Positions 10,682 to 21,390 of a stretch of DNA of 64,000 bases are shown one piece after another. The stretch comes from Corydoras sp. C115 (taxonomy: Eukaryota > Chordata > Actinopteri > Siluriformes > Callichthyidae), in contig JAFMOC010000387.1 of NCBI GenBank assembly GCA_019802505.1, forward strand, positions 324,501 to 388,500, given 5' to 3'. A program made the translations under genes and the position numbers. The notes below the pieces were generated by a model, which was given only the letters and a program-made list of their open reading frames with translations, did no database searches and was not told the origin of the DNA. The stretch's first letter is position 1, and each line of letters opens with the position of its first letter.

Positions 10682-11945
10682 TTACGGTCGCGTAACGAGG
10701 GGACGCGACCAAGACAACCCAAAAAAAAAACAGTCCTGGGGAGGTGGGAGGGGTCGTCCGCCCCTCCTGAGTCGGGCTAGGTAGGCGCCCTCCGGTGGAC
10801 GCCCTCTGCGGGGGAGGCGTGTGACACGTCCATAAGTTCTGTGTCGGGGTGGGCGCCCTCTGCGGGCGTGGTGTGGAAAGCGCCGTCTGCCGACGCGGAG
10901 CTGCGGACGCCCTCCGGCTGCGAGGTCAGGTGGACGCCCGTGGTGGATCAGGACAGGGCCACCCTTGACTTCGGGCTGGACGGCGCTCGGACCCTTGACT
11001 TCGGGCTGGACGGCGCTCGGACCCTTGACTTCGGCCTGGACGGTGCTCGGACCCTTGACTTCGGGCTCGACGGCGCGCGGACCCTTGACTTCGGGCTCGA
11101 CGGCGCGCGGACCCCTGGGCCTCGGGATGGGCGGCGTGACGCCCCTGGGCCTCGGAATGGGCGGCGTGACGCCCTTGGGCCGCGGGATGGGCTCGCGCGC
11201 TGGCTGGACCTCGGCGGGCACGCACGCTGGGCGGACCTCGGCGGGCACGCACGCTGGGCGGACCTCGGCGGGCACGCACGCTGGGCGGACCTCGGCGGGC
11301 ACGCACGCTGGGCGGACCTCGGCGGGCACGCACGCAGGCGGAACCTCGGCGGGCACGCACGCTGGGCGGACCTCGGCGGGCACGCACGCTGGGCGGACCT
11401 CGGCGGGCACGCACGCTGGGCGGACCTCGGCGGGCACGCTGGGCGGACCTCGGCCGGCACGTGCGCTGGCGTGATCGCGGCCGGCACCTCGGGCTCTCCA
11501 TCCTGCACACAAAACACATAAACCCCCGCCGCAACGCCCAAACACATAGAGACAAACATGTCAGACATGGGGACGACAGACTGGTCACACGACACATAGG
11601 AGGACGGGGGACACAACACACTCACACGGCGGCTCCGGTACCGCCCCCTCGCAGCGTGACCCAGACGCGGCACGGACCGGCGCGGTCGCGTCACGTGACT
11701 GCCCCGCAGTCCACGCTTCGCGCTCCGCAGCTGCGCTGTGCGCCCGCTGCGGCTTCACTCCACGCCGTCGCCGCGCTCTGCGTCTGTGTCTCGCCACCGG
11801 GGGTTTAACAAACCGGACTGGACCCTCCGTCCAGAACTCCTCAGAATTGCGGAGGGTGCGTACGGGCAGAATATGCCCATACAGGTAAGATTCGCCCGCC
11901 TTGTCATCGGAAATCTGAACAATGTCCAGACCTTGTCTCTAACGC
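10682..11945 (-). pseudogene. NA-1 ORF: acidic head, Arg-rich stretch, 9-codon repeats
   Basis: Reading leftward from about 11945, the protein starts inside the conserved head: GLDIVQISDD, then ESYLYGHILPVRTLRNSE.FW. It continues with FVKPPVARHRRRARRR, an alanine/arginine region and a hydrophobic patch (SMCLGVAAGVYVFCVQDGE). Next come about ten 9-residue units (VPAEVRPAC), then PIPRPRGVTPP and EVKGPSAVQP repeats, and a tail EGAYLARLRRGG ending in SWSRP just before the LTR. The frame changes between the Arg-rich part and the hydrophobic patch, and again inside the array (a short unit at about 11430-11440). Head and tail resemble the NA-2 protein. Function unknown; it lacks gag or pol motifs that I can recognise. 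Confidence 0.6.
11206..11487. repeat. 27-nt tandem array of NA-1
   Basis: About ten units of 'CTCGGCGGGCACGCACGCTG' plus GGCGGAC. One variant unit (GCAGGCGGAA) is also present in the gag insert at 9566-9801. A flanking array of 28-30-nt units occupies about 10965-11110. Confidence 0.93.
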
Positions 11946-12251
11946 GCAGAAGGGAGCCAGGCACGCAGGTGGTTCGAATAAAGAATATTTATTAACGGTG
12001 CTCAAAACACCAAACATACAGGTACGAGGGACTAAGTGACATCAAACACAAAGACGCGCACGGAAGACATGAAACCCCGGAACTAAATACCCTCACATAT
12101 CCCGACACGTGTACAAAACCACCCAATGAACCTACGAAGCTAATTAACTAAAATACCCACACGAGACAGCTAATTAACTAAACACAGGAACACAAACACA
12201 GAACCCAAAAACACACAACGGCCGAGAAACGGGCCCTAGGCACCCGTTACA
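11945..12251 (-). repeat. NA-1 right LTR (5'-truncated in window order)
   Basis: Runs from 'GCGCAGAAGGGAGCCAGGCA' through a minus-strand AATAAA to the end 'GGGCCCTAGGCACCCGTTACA'. The first ~80 bases seen in the 15.4, 16.2 and 18.2 kb LTRs are missing. Confidence 0.75.
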
Positions 12252-13058
12252 CCGACACAACTTATCCCTGGATTTCACCCCACTAGCTGCTCTTTAGCTA
12301 TGCACAATAACAGTCAGATGTGTAGATCAGTTGTAAAACAAACGGGTTTAATAATTACTCTATCTTCAGCGCTGCCTGTCATAAGATGTAAGAAAAAGAC
12401 CCTAAATTGTAAAGGTCACATTAAAGCTGCAGTGTACACTGAAGCAACCTGATTCAGCTTTATTAAGACCATGCTTGTGATGGGGCTTCATGTCACATGT
12501 GCTTAAGCAGTGATTGACATGTCAGACACACCCTCAGGCTTTAGTTGATTTGATTCTGGGGACATGGATTTTGGAGGTAGCAATATGAGAACTAGGTGGA
12601 GACTTGGTTTTTGTCTTCATGCACATGCAATGTCCTTACAGTAAAAGGACACAGTGACCCTTATCTACAGCAGCTTTAATACACATGTATTTAATACACA
12701 CTGCCACACACACATGTTGTTGAGGGTACAGGTGTTTAACAGTGATTTGTTAATGCAACAATGCCTGGGCCAAATCTTACCTCTGGTTATCATCAACTTT
12801 CCTTTACCTTTTAAAAGTTTTTGCATGTGGCTCTGATTTTACATCTTGTACCAGTAATCAAACGTCAGAAAATGCCACCTTTAAGATAATGACTGTTTTA
12901 TTGTCACATATCCAATTACCCTACAGCTCTGCAAAATAGATGTGTTTTAATAGGACTTAAGTTCCAGAATTCATCTAGTTTCTGAAATAAATGGTTATTT
13001 GTAGCAGCACATCTTTGTGATTAAAATTGCTGATTTTTCATAAAATATTAAAAACCTT
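12252..13058. other. unique AT-rich spacer
   Basis: No gene, SINE or LTR recognised. Confidence 0.4.
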
Positions 13059-13072
13059 TGTATTGCGCTTAT

Positions 13073-13421
13073 GGCGGCACGGTGGCTTAGTGGTTAGCAC
13101 GTTCGCCTCTCAGCGCTAGGGATTCCCGGTTCGAATCCCCATCTGGGTGGAGTTTCCATGTTCTCCCCGTGTCCGTGTGGGTTTTCTCCGGGTTCTCTGG
13201 TTTCCTCCCACAGTCAAAAAACATGGATCAAGTTAATTGAGTTCTCTAAATTGCCCCATATAGAGTGTGTTTGAGTGTGTGAGTGTGTACCCAGCGATGG
13301 ATTGGCGCCCTGTCCTGGGTCTATCTGCCCAGCGCCCGAGACGTTCTCCCCTGGATGGGCATGGGGAACCCCACTGCGACCCTAATGGAGGATAAAGCGG
13401 AAGATAATGAATGAATGAATG
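13073..13421 (+). repeat. DANA/mermaid-like SINE with perfect target duplication
   Basis: Full-length: GGCGGCACGGTGGCTTAGTGG head, GGTTCGAATCCC B box, and a tail of ATGAATGAATG. The flanks repeat TATTGCGCTTAT (13061-13072 and 13422-13433), with two more matching bases on the left that merge with the tail. This is a young, TPRT-type insertion. Confidence 0.95.
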
Positions 13422-13433
13422 TATTGCGCTTAT

Positions 13434-15170
13434 TTAAATTTCAAAATGAAGTCATGTCATGTTTTTAATTGTTCACACAGGTGCTTGAGTGGTTCAGTAA
13501 TCGGATTCGCTATCACAACACACTGGACACAATTTTACATTGACACCTGAGCGTTTGGTTTATAGGGTCTCCTCCACACACTTAATACTTTGTGCTATGT
13601 GTATCAGAGGAAGTGAATGCCAGCATTAACTATTTAAACAGAAATGAGGGCTAGTTAGTTTTATTATTTTTATGTATTTTAATGTTGGGATCCCAGATAA
13701 TTTATTAAGCCTATATTACTGCTGATTAAGAACAAATGTGCTGACATTTGTACACTGGATCAGATATTACGGTAAGAGGTATAGTATGGTCATTAAAGTG
13801 TATAATTATATGAATCCTCAGCTCTAATATAGAGCCATGTTGATACTGATTGATACTCATGCTACGACCCCACATGGTAATATATTTGGTTGCTAGAACC
13901 TAGAGTTGAGTAGTATATTTGGGATAGATGAAGGACACAGCCTGAGAAGGTAGAAGCTTGACTGATAAATTTTATCAATTAAGGTACTGCAAGTGTGGAT
14001 GGGGTAAATCTGTTGAAAATAATAAGTTAACATATTACAGCAACTTGGTAAAACAATACATGTACACTGTATAGCATGGGGAAATGGTCAATATCTTGCA
14101 ATTACCTGTACTATACAGATTGGGCAAAGGTTTCACCAGCCATAAAGCCATAAAGAGTTCCTAATGACTAAATTGCCACCATTAAGTAAAGGGAGTCAAT
14201 TGTGGGTGTTGAAAGTTGAATAGTACATAGCAGGTAAGATGCTGTGTTTGGGTAGGGGTAATAGCTAGATTAAAAGGTAAAAGGAGGTGAATATTGATTG
14301 AAATAGTAAGTAGGGGTAATAGCTAGATTAGAAGGTAAAAGGAGGTGAATATTGATTGAAATAGTAGAAGAGGTTTGAAAGGAAGGACAGAAAACACAAT
14401 TTCCAAGCATAAAAGAGGATGTATGGGATGTTCTTAAGGATATGCCCCGTAATTTATAGTTTAGCATCCTTGCCAGCTTTTAAGAGAGCTGATATAAGCT
14501 GATATAGGCATGGTGACACTTTTAGAAAGTGTGGTGACTTATGGCTGGAAGCAACAGAAATGTAATGGAGATAGCAGGTAGGGAACGCATGTGAAGGGCA
14601 GTTAGGTGATGTGGTGGAAATTCATAGTTTGCCATATAAACAATGGGAAAAGGCAGTAACACACCATTTTCTTTGCAAATACCCAATTAGCATTTAAACA
14701 TAGTTATGGATGAGTTAAACACAATTACTATGATGACTGCATATAAAAACTTGAAATATAAAAAGCCTTTTCATGTTTTACACTGTAACCTCACATGGTA
14801 ACAAGTTTCGTGACAAAATGATAAACACATTTCAGTTATTGGCACCTTTGTTAGTATTATTGTATTTGATGCAGTTTTTAGGGCAGAACATTTGGTACTT
14901 GATTGTCTTCTGTAGTCCTTAATGAGATTTGAAATTGTAGAACAATTGTATTGTGATCCCTGAGGTCCATGGACTTATCCTCACCTACAGGTTTACAGTC
15001 TGTTTTAACAGGTGGTTGAATTCAGTGCTTTATGTCATGCTTATTATTTCACCATAAATTTACAGAATGTATTAATGGAAATCATTTAGAAAAATTCTCT
15101 GGGTTCCATTGATTTTCACACATTTTGATCTTTGCTTTGTTTTTAACGGTAAATAGAAGGATAAATTAGT
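13434..15170. other. unique spacer with a 58-bp tandem duplication
   Basis: Apart from two adjacent near-identical 58-bp units at 14252-14309 and 14310-14367, nothing was recognised in 1.7 kb. There is no convincing ORF. Confidence 0.45.
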
Positions 15171-15171
15171 T

Positions 15172-15350
15172 GGTCTCCAAGCTGCTCCATATAGTGTGTG
15201 TATGTGTCTGTGTGAGTGAGTGTGTGCCCAGTGGTAGATTGGCGCCCTGTCCAGGGTGTATCTGCCCAACGCCTGAAACTTTCTCCCTGTGATGGGCATG
15301 GGGAACCCCCATGCAACTTTAGTAGAGAAATAAGTGGAAGGTAATAAGAT
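15172..15350 (+). repeat. SINE 3' fragment
   Basis: Begins in the CTCCAAGCTGCTCCATATAG part of the SINE body and continues to a decayed tail. The head is missing (5' truncation). Confidence 0.75.
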
Positions 15351-15396
15351 GAGAGAATAAAAAGACTATTATTAAACACAGGACTGAAAAAAACAT

Positions 15397-15752
15397 TGTC
15401 ACGATAGTCTACCTCGGGCTGAAGCGGTGGCGCATAGGAAGCACAGACCACCGCGTTACACGCGCTGAAGGGAGCCATGCACGCAGGTAGCAGGAACGGG
15501 TTTATTTAAAGGTGCAGTAACACCAAAAATATGAGGTACAAAAGAGACTACGTGACATAAAACAAAACGACCAGCACCGAAGACAAGAAACAATGGACAT
15601 AAATACAAAAAGACACCCGATCACGTGCACAAGACAAACCAATGATAATACAGAGTTAATTAACGAAACTAATGAAGCACAGAACGTTAATTAACTAAAA
15701 CGAACGGGACGAAACACGAAACAGGTGACAGGTGCCCTAGGCACCTGTTACA
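15397..15752 (-). mobile_element. solo LTR, NA-element family
   Basis: 356 bp, TGTCACGA...CTGTTACA, flanked by AACAT on both sides (15392-15396 and 15753-15757). The sequence matches the NA-2 LTRs. A minus-strand AATAAA lies near 15513. It arose by recombination between two LTRs of a former full element. Confidence 0.93.
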
Positions 15753-15757
15753 AACAT

Positions 15758-16145
15758 GATCATTTAGGGTATTTTTTGCTATAATAATATTTTTGGCAAT
15801 ATGACAAAATGCTTACTCATAAACATACTACTGTTTTACCCTCTGCACTCACCAGTGGGGCACACCAAACACTTTGAGAAATGCTGTGTCTCTCTCACAC
15901 ACACACTTGTTTCTTCTCTTTGAGACACTGTGCTGCTTTCTGACATGCTGCCTTGTCATCCTAAATGACTCAGGTAATGAAGATATACCATGCATAACTG
16001 CATGATGTTATTGGACTAACAATTGGGAATATCACTATCACAATGTTTGTTTTTATATATACTGTTATTATTGTAAACGATATGATAATGTCACGTCCTT
16101 ATTTGTCAGTGTACTGTCAAAATCCACTGTGTTTAGGAATTCTGA
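15758..16145. other. unassigned spacer
   Basis: AT-rich with a short CA run near 15898. Nothing else recognised. Confidence 0.35.
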
Positions 16146-16482
16146 TTTATTGTCACGGTAGTCTACCTCGGGAATAAAGCGGATGCGCATAGGAAGCGCA
16201 GAGCCGCCGCGTCTACACGCGCAGAAAGGAGCCAGGCACGCAGGTAGCAGAGAGCGAGTTTATTAAAGGTGCAGTGCACCAAAAACATGAGGTACAAAAG
16301 ACTAGTGACATTAAACACAAACGACCAGCCCCGATGACAAGAAACAATGGACATAAATACAAAAAGACACCCGACCACCAATGATAATACAGAGTTAATT
16401 AACGAAACTAATGAAGCAATGAACATTAATTAACTAAAACGAACCACAGAACAGGTGACAGGTGCCCTGGGCACCTGTTACA

Positions 16483-18038
16483 TTACCCCCGCCTCTGCGG
16501 TCACGCAATGGGGGGGACGCGACCAAGAAAAAGAAATAACAGTCCCGGGGGGGGGGGGTCCTCCGCCCTCCTTGAGCCGGGCTTGGAAGGCGCCCTCGGG
16601 TGGACGCCCTCTGCGGGGGAGGCGTGCCGAACGCCCTCTGGCTGCAAAGTCAGGTGGACGCCCACGGCGGATCAGAAGTGGGCCACGCCCTCTGACTGCG
16701 TAGTCCGGTGGACGGCCTCGGCGGACGAGGAGTGGGCCACGCCCTCTAGCTGCGTGGTCTGGTGGACGCCCTCGGTGGACGAGGAGTGGGCCACGCCCTC
16801 TGGCAGCGTGGCGAGGCGGGCGCCCCCTGGATGCGCGGTCCGGTGGACGCCTACGGGCGGCGTGGCAAGGCGGGCGGCCCCTGCTGCTCGGGCAGGGCGG
16901 CGGGCGGCCCCTGCTGCTCGGGCTGGGCGGCGTGCGGCCCCTGCTGCTCGGGCTGGGCGGCGTGCGGCCCCTGCTGCTCGGGCTGGGCGGCGTGACGCCC
17001 CTGGGCTTCGGGATGGGCGGCGTGACGCCCCTGGGCTTCGGGATGGGCGGCGCCCCTGGACTTTGGGATGGGTTCGTGCGCTGGCAGGGCCTCGGCGGGC
17101 ACGCATGCTGGCCGGACCTCAGCTGGTTCGCATGCTGGCCGGACCTCTGCGGGTTCGCACCCTGGCAGGACCTTGGCGGGCACGTATGCTGGCAGGACCT
17201 TGGCGGGCACGCACGCTGGGCGGACCTCGGCGGATTCACACCCTGGCAGGACCTCGGCGGGCATGCATGCTGGCAGGACCTCGGTGGGCATGCAGGCTGG
17301 CTGGACCTCGGCAGGCACGCACGCTGGCTGGGCCTCGGCAGGCACGCACGCTGGCAGGACCTTGTCGGGCACGCACGCTGGCAGGACCTTGGCAGGCACG
17401 CATGCTGGCAGGACCTCGGCGGGCACGCACACTGGCTGGACCTCGGCGGGCACGCACGCTGGGCGGACCTCGGCGGGCACGCACGCTGGCAGGACCTTGG
17501 CGGGCACGCACGCTGGGTGAACCTCCACCTTGGAATCGCCATCCTGCACACAGTAGAGGTACACCCCCACCGCATTGCCCAAACACAAAGACATATTAGA
17601 CACAGGGAAGACGGAATGGACACACGAGACAGGGGAACACACCACACTCACGCCACATGTATTCACATTTACCCCCCCGAGTGTCGGCTCCGGTACCGCC
17701 CCCTCGCAGCGCGATCCAGACACAGCGTCACGTGACTGCCCTGCAGCACACGTACCGCGCTCAGCAGCCGCGCAGCGCGCACGCTGCGTTTTAGCACCGC
17801 GTCGGCGCGCTCTGCGTCTGGATTTCGCCGCGGGGGGTTTAACAAGCTGCACCGGAGCGTCCGTCCAGAACTTCTCAGAGTTGAGAAGGGTTCGTATGGG
17901 CAGAATATGCCCATACAGGTACGAGTCGCCCGTCTCATCATCGGAAACCTCGATCAGGTCCAGGCCTTCCTCCGCACAAAGCGCCTCATATCCCTACCTC
18001 CACATCCACTCATCATCGGAGTCATAACACTCCGACAT
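16483..18038 (-). pseudogene. NA-2 ORF with GH.LP head, 9-codon repeats and SWSRP tail
   Basis: The minus-strand ATG at 18038 starts MSECYDSDDEWMWR, then a TAG at 17996-17994 (codon 15). The same frame continues without a break for over 370 codons to 16851. It encodes GLDLIEVSDDETGDSYLYGH, ILPIRTLLNSEKFW, VKPPAAKSRRRARRR, a hydrophobic patch (SLCLGNAVGVYLYCVQDGD) and about 16 nine-residue units such as VPAEVRPAC and VPAKVLPAC. Proline/glutamine-rich repeats follow. In another frame the C-terminal region reads PIPKPRGVTPP and EGAFQARLKEGG...FSWSRP, matching the NA-1 tail. At least one nonsense codon and one frame change therefore separate it from a working gene. Function unknown. Confidence 0.6.
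17085..17520. repeat. 27-nt tandem array of NA-2
   Basis: About 16 units of the same 27-nt family as NA-1 and the gag insert, but more varied (GCTGGCAGGACCTTGG, GCTGGCTGGACCTCGG). Further GC-rich arrays (about 30-48 nt units) fill 16680-17060. Confidence 0.9.
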
Positions 18039-18564
18039 TACTTTGTTAGAGCCGTCCTTACGGCTCCGGGACGGCGGGCTGCGCATAGCGGCGCACTCGC
18101 GGACACGGCGGAACGCGCCGCGAGTACGAGGTTACACGGCCCCCGCAAAGAAAAATTTTGAAAAGGCTTACCTGGGCTCTGGACTCCCCAAATTTCCTGG
18201 CTGGTCGTTTTGTCACGGTAGTCTACCTCGGGAATAAAGCGGATGCGCATAGGAAGCGCAGAGCCGCCGCGTCTACACGCGCTGAAGGGAGCCAGGCACG
18301 CAGGTAGCAGAGAGCGAGTTTATTAAAGGTGCAGTGCACCAAAAACATGAGGTACAAAAGACTAGTGACATTAAACACAAACGACCAGCCCCGATGACAA
18401 GAAACAATGGACATAAATACAAAAAGACACCCGACCACGTTCACAAGACAAACCATATAGAGTTAATTAATGAAACTAATGAAGCCATGAACGTTAATTA
18501 ACTGAAACAAACGGAACAAAACACAGAACAGGTGACAGGTGCCCTAGGCCCCTGTTACATTTAT

Positions 18565-19157
18565 TAATTTAGTTTATCCCAATATATTGATATGGTAGGC
18601 AGTTCTAGCCGTACTAATATCTTATTGTTTTAAAAGAGGTTGTTAAGCAAACCTATCAAATTTAAATTTTTGTGGTAACATGTCCACATATTTGTGCTTT
18701 AAAAACTATCTTGTAGCAGCTAGAAATATTTATATTTTTATATTAGGAATTGTTATGCTTCCTTACTGAACACTATTGGTTGTTATATACATCAGGATTA
18801 AGATCCATAGAATATTTGTGATTTTCAGAACATTCCATATGCCTTAACTATTTTTCCCTTACTGTTTTGAAACTGCTTCAAATATTAATTTAATATCATT
18901 TTATAATAAAACTTTAATACATTTTTACATTTTCATTTCAACTGCTGTTTTAGTAGTGTGGGAAATGTTTAGTGAATCAGTTTTGCATCAGTTCACTAAA
19001 TACATTCTCCTTTTTGAAATGTCACACTTATTGCAAATATTTTATAGGGACATATGCCAAATATATAGGGATAGTAGTGTATACATTTATACTGTACAAT
19101 TGTTATTTGTCGAACAAAGCCTTTGTAATTGTTGCATTTTTTGTAGATTTTGTATGG
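18565..19157. other. AT-rich spacer
   Basis: Nothing recognised; low GC and no long ORF. Confidence 0.4.
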
Positions 19158-19162
19158 CAAGC

Positions 19163-19703
19163 TGTCACAACGGGGCACGCTGCCCGAACAATGGCGGTGC
19201 AGCGCGGTGCGGTGATGAAACACAGAGGCAGGCGACCAGGTAAGCGAATACAAAAGCTTTATTAGCTTAGCACAGCGGGAACGCCGCTGGAGGGAACGTA
19301 ATCCGAAATAGGTCGAAATAAAATAAAACAGCGGGAACTCCGCTGACCACACGGCAAAGCATGTCCGAAATAGAAAACAAAACGAAATGAAAAAACACAA
19401 GCAGCGGAATAGCCGCTGAGTGCTCGGCGTAGAAAGCCGGGAGCGAAACACTGAACTAAAACCCACCACTCTGAAACCCCGACGTGGTGCATGAGCAGAA
19501 GCTCAATCTAGAATGCTGGCCTGCTGGCTGCTAGGGCGGGATCCCAGAAATACAGTCAGCAGGCCACATGTGATCAGGTAGGACCCAATCCCTGCTCAAG
19601 GGGATGGGCCCTACCTACAGGAACCCCAAACGGCCAAACTCCGAAACACGGAAGGCAGGGGGGAGGGGGGAGGGGGGAGGGGCCCAACCCTCCCAACCTG
19701 ACA
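19163..19703 (-). mobile_element. solo LTR, second family
   Basis: 541 bp, TGTCACAACGGGG...AACCTGACA, flanked by CAAGC (19158-19162 and 19704-19708). It contains three short GCGGGAAC.CCGCTG units near 19276, 19329 and 19400 and a minus-strand AATAAAGC near 19258. Parts match, in reverse, the LTR at 63215 (shared CAGCAGGCCA, GGTAGGACCCAATCCC-type and CGACCAGGTAAG segments). Confidence 0.9.
19658..19682 (+). other. G-quadruplex-type G-tract cluster
   Basis: Four runs of 4-6 G separated by single A bases, inside the U3 end of the solo LTR. Confidence 0.85.
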
Positions 19704-19708
19704 CAAGC

Positions 19709-20940
19709 TGTCCCTGGAGGAGTTTTTTAAGGGTGCAAAAAGGGACCCATCCATTGTGCGACAGTTGCAGTGTGACCCAAGCAGGGCAGGACAGTTCTGA
19801 TAGATGTGTCCACCACGTTATCCTCCAGTGTTTTGTTTATTTATTGGGGTTTCTTAAAGTATATATATATTATAGGGCATCGACCCATTTGTCTGGGCTT
19901 TAATATGACATTATGCATAATCTGGAAACTGTGTTTTGTTTTTGCAAGATGCAAGCACTGTGGTAAAGGTTCATTAAAAACTTTTAAAACAGGAACTCAC
20001 CCTCACCAGATGCCTTTTAACCACTATGAATAATGCTTGGAAAGTTTTATAAAATTTCTAAATTGGTGCTGATTTTATAACCATGTTTAGGATCTTTATT
20101 ACTTTTAAGCTCCTATTTAAAGTAAAAGGGGGAAAAATACAGAAATGAAATATGGGAAAAATGTTGAGCAGGTAGCCATGCACTAAGATTTTATTTCTAT
20201 TTTATACAGGGTTTATATGTTTTGTTTTGGGTTTGTTAGTTTTAAGGTCTCGCGGTTTTACATTTCCTTAAGTGTAAACTAGGTTGGTTATTAGTGCACT
20301 ATTTCACTCAGATTTAAGTTTCTACACAGTGATCTTTTAAACATCAACATACTGGTTTTGCATTTTGGGCAGCTCATTAAATTAAACTACCACATTTAGC
20401 TTTTACTGAACCATTTGTATATCAAGTATTTGAGATTAACTTATCGTTCCTTGTTTTGGCCCTAAACATGCTTGTTTCAATGATTTCTTTTGACTTTAAA
20501 ACAGAGCGCATTATTCCTGAGCTGCTGGAGATCCTCTTTACTACAGACATAAAATTCAGTCCTGATATCATGTCCTAAACCTGTTCTCTAGATAATCTGT
20601 GTGTTTCAGATTAAATGCAGCTGGATTTACGGGTGAAACTTGATTCTCTAGGAAAGTGGAGTTCCAGGAACAGAGTAAGTGGTGATCAGGATGGATCGGC
20701 TGTGAGGATGCTGATCCTCGGGGCAACGGAAACCAGTCCCTGGAGCAAGAAGAGGTATTACTAACTCTGCTTTTAGGAACTGATAACAAGGGTGCTGCTT
20801 TCTGATGACGATAAAAGAACTGTTGATGACAATGAAAGAGCTGCCATTGATAACAAGAGGACAACGATGATAACAACAGGAGGACGACAATGATAAAAGG
20901 AACTGATTGAAGGAACTTCAACAACTGATGAGTGAATGCT
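19709..20940. other. unassigned spacer
   Basis: 1.2 kb without a recognisable gene or repeat. A purine-rich region with repeated GATGACAA.GA units lies at 20800-20900. Confidence 0.4.
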
Positions 20941-20949
20941 GGGACTTGT

Positions 20950-21150
20950 TGGATCTGTTGATTTTTGAAAAAGGCAGAAAGAACGAGCTGATGCAAAAAA
21001 TGGTCGTCTCAACTAATTTATTGAGAACAAAGAGAATTCTTCATGAACACCGTCAGTAACTCACGCTGGCCAGCGGGTCTGCCTCCTTCAGTGTTCAGGT
21101 GCGGTAAATGCCTCCGGGTCTAAGTGAGTGAGAGCCCTAAGGCTTTACCT
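20950..21150 (-). mobile_element. fragment of the 3.3-kb-type retroviral LTR, inverted
   Basis: The reverse complement matches 3525-3740, including the ACTTACTCAGACCC-like start, 'GCTGGCCAGCGTGAGTTACT', the AATAAA region and the U5 end. U3 is missing. It is a truncated copy on the opposite strand. Confidence 0.8.
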
Positions 21151-21390
21151 TAGGTAAACATGTTATCAAAAACACTGCATCAAAATGACAACACATTAGA
21201 CCGGCTTTTACTTAGTGTATACAGATCACAACAGAAATGATTCTAATAAATAAAGCCTTATCTTTAAAAAGCTGATCCAAGAGCTCCTAAAATGCATGCG
21301 CATTAAAAAGCACACCAGTTCACTGGTGTTTCCAAATCGCATCTTTATAGGCTTTATTTAATTTTGTTTTTCTTCTGATATTAAAAGTGC

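Larger units (their letters stand above)
5147..12251 (-). mobile_element. NA-1: non-autonomous LTR element split by a Gypsy insertion
   Basis: Its right LTR (about 11945-12251) and the split left LTR (5147-5226 plus 10619-10670) share an identical stretch, 'GTACGAGGGACTAAGTGACA' and onward, that is continuous at 12024-12140. On the left it is interrupted exactly by the Gypsy element. The internal part (10671-11944) encodes, on the minus strand, the repeat-rich ORF also found in NA-2. Both LTRs are truncated: the left LTR lacks its end, and the right LTR lacks most of its start. There is no reverse transcriptase or integrase, so mobilisation would need proteins supplied by another element. Confidence 0.75.
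16151..18559 (-). mobile_element. NA-2: complete non-autonomous LTR element
   Basis: LTRs at 16151-16482 and 18211-18559 (TGTCACGG...CTGTTACA) enclose a 1.73-kb interior. The target duplication is TTTAT (16146-16150 and 18560-18564). The left LTR lacks about 17 bp present in the right. A polypurine tract (GGGGGTAA on the minus strand) abuts the left LTR. The interior has no gag, protease, reverse transcriptase or integrase. It holds one repeat-rich ORF region. I infer mobilisation in trans by an autonomous LTR element, possibly but not provably the Gypsy type seen at 5-10 kb; their LTRs differ. Confidence 0.92.

Noticed and set aside
13073..13150. tRNA-like sequences at the start of many repeats
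   Set aside because: They carry A- and B-box-like words but always continue into the same SINE body and tail, occur a dozen times on both strands, and cannot fold as intact tRNAs by eye. They are SINE heads.
17085..17520. regular 27-nt repeats as a CRISPR array
   Set aside because: Units are directly adjacent without unique spacers, and the context is a eukaryotic LTR element.
16508..17599. long plus-strand ORFs across the GC-rich arrays at 9.5, 11 and 17 kb
   Set aside because: A repeat of 27 nt with few A/T bases leaves all six frames open. The minus frames are preferred because the element's LTRs, polypurine tract and conserved head lie on that strand.
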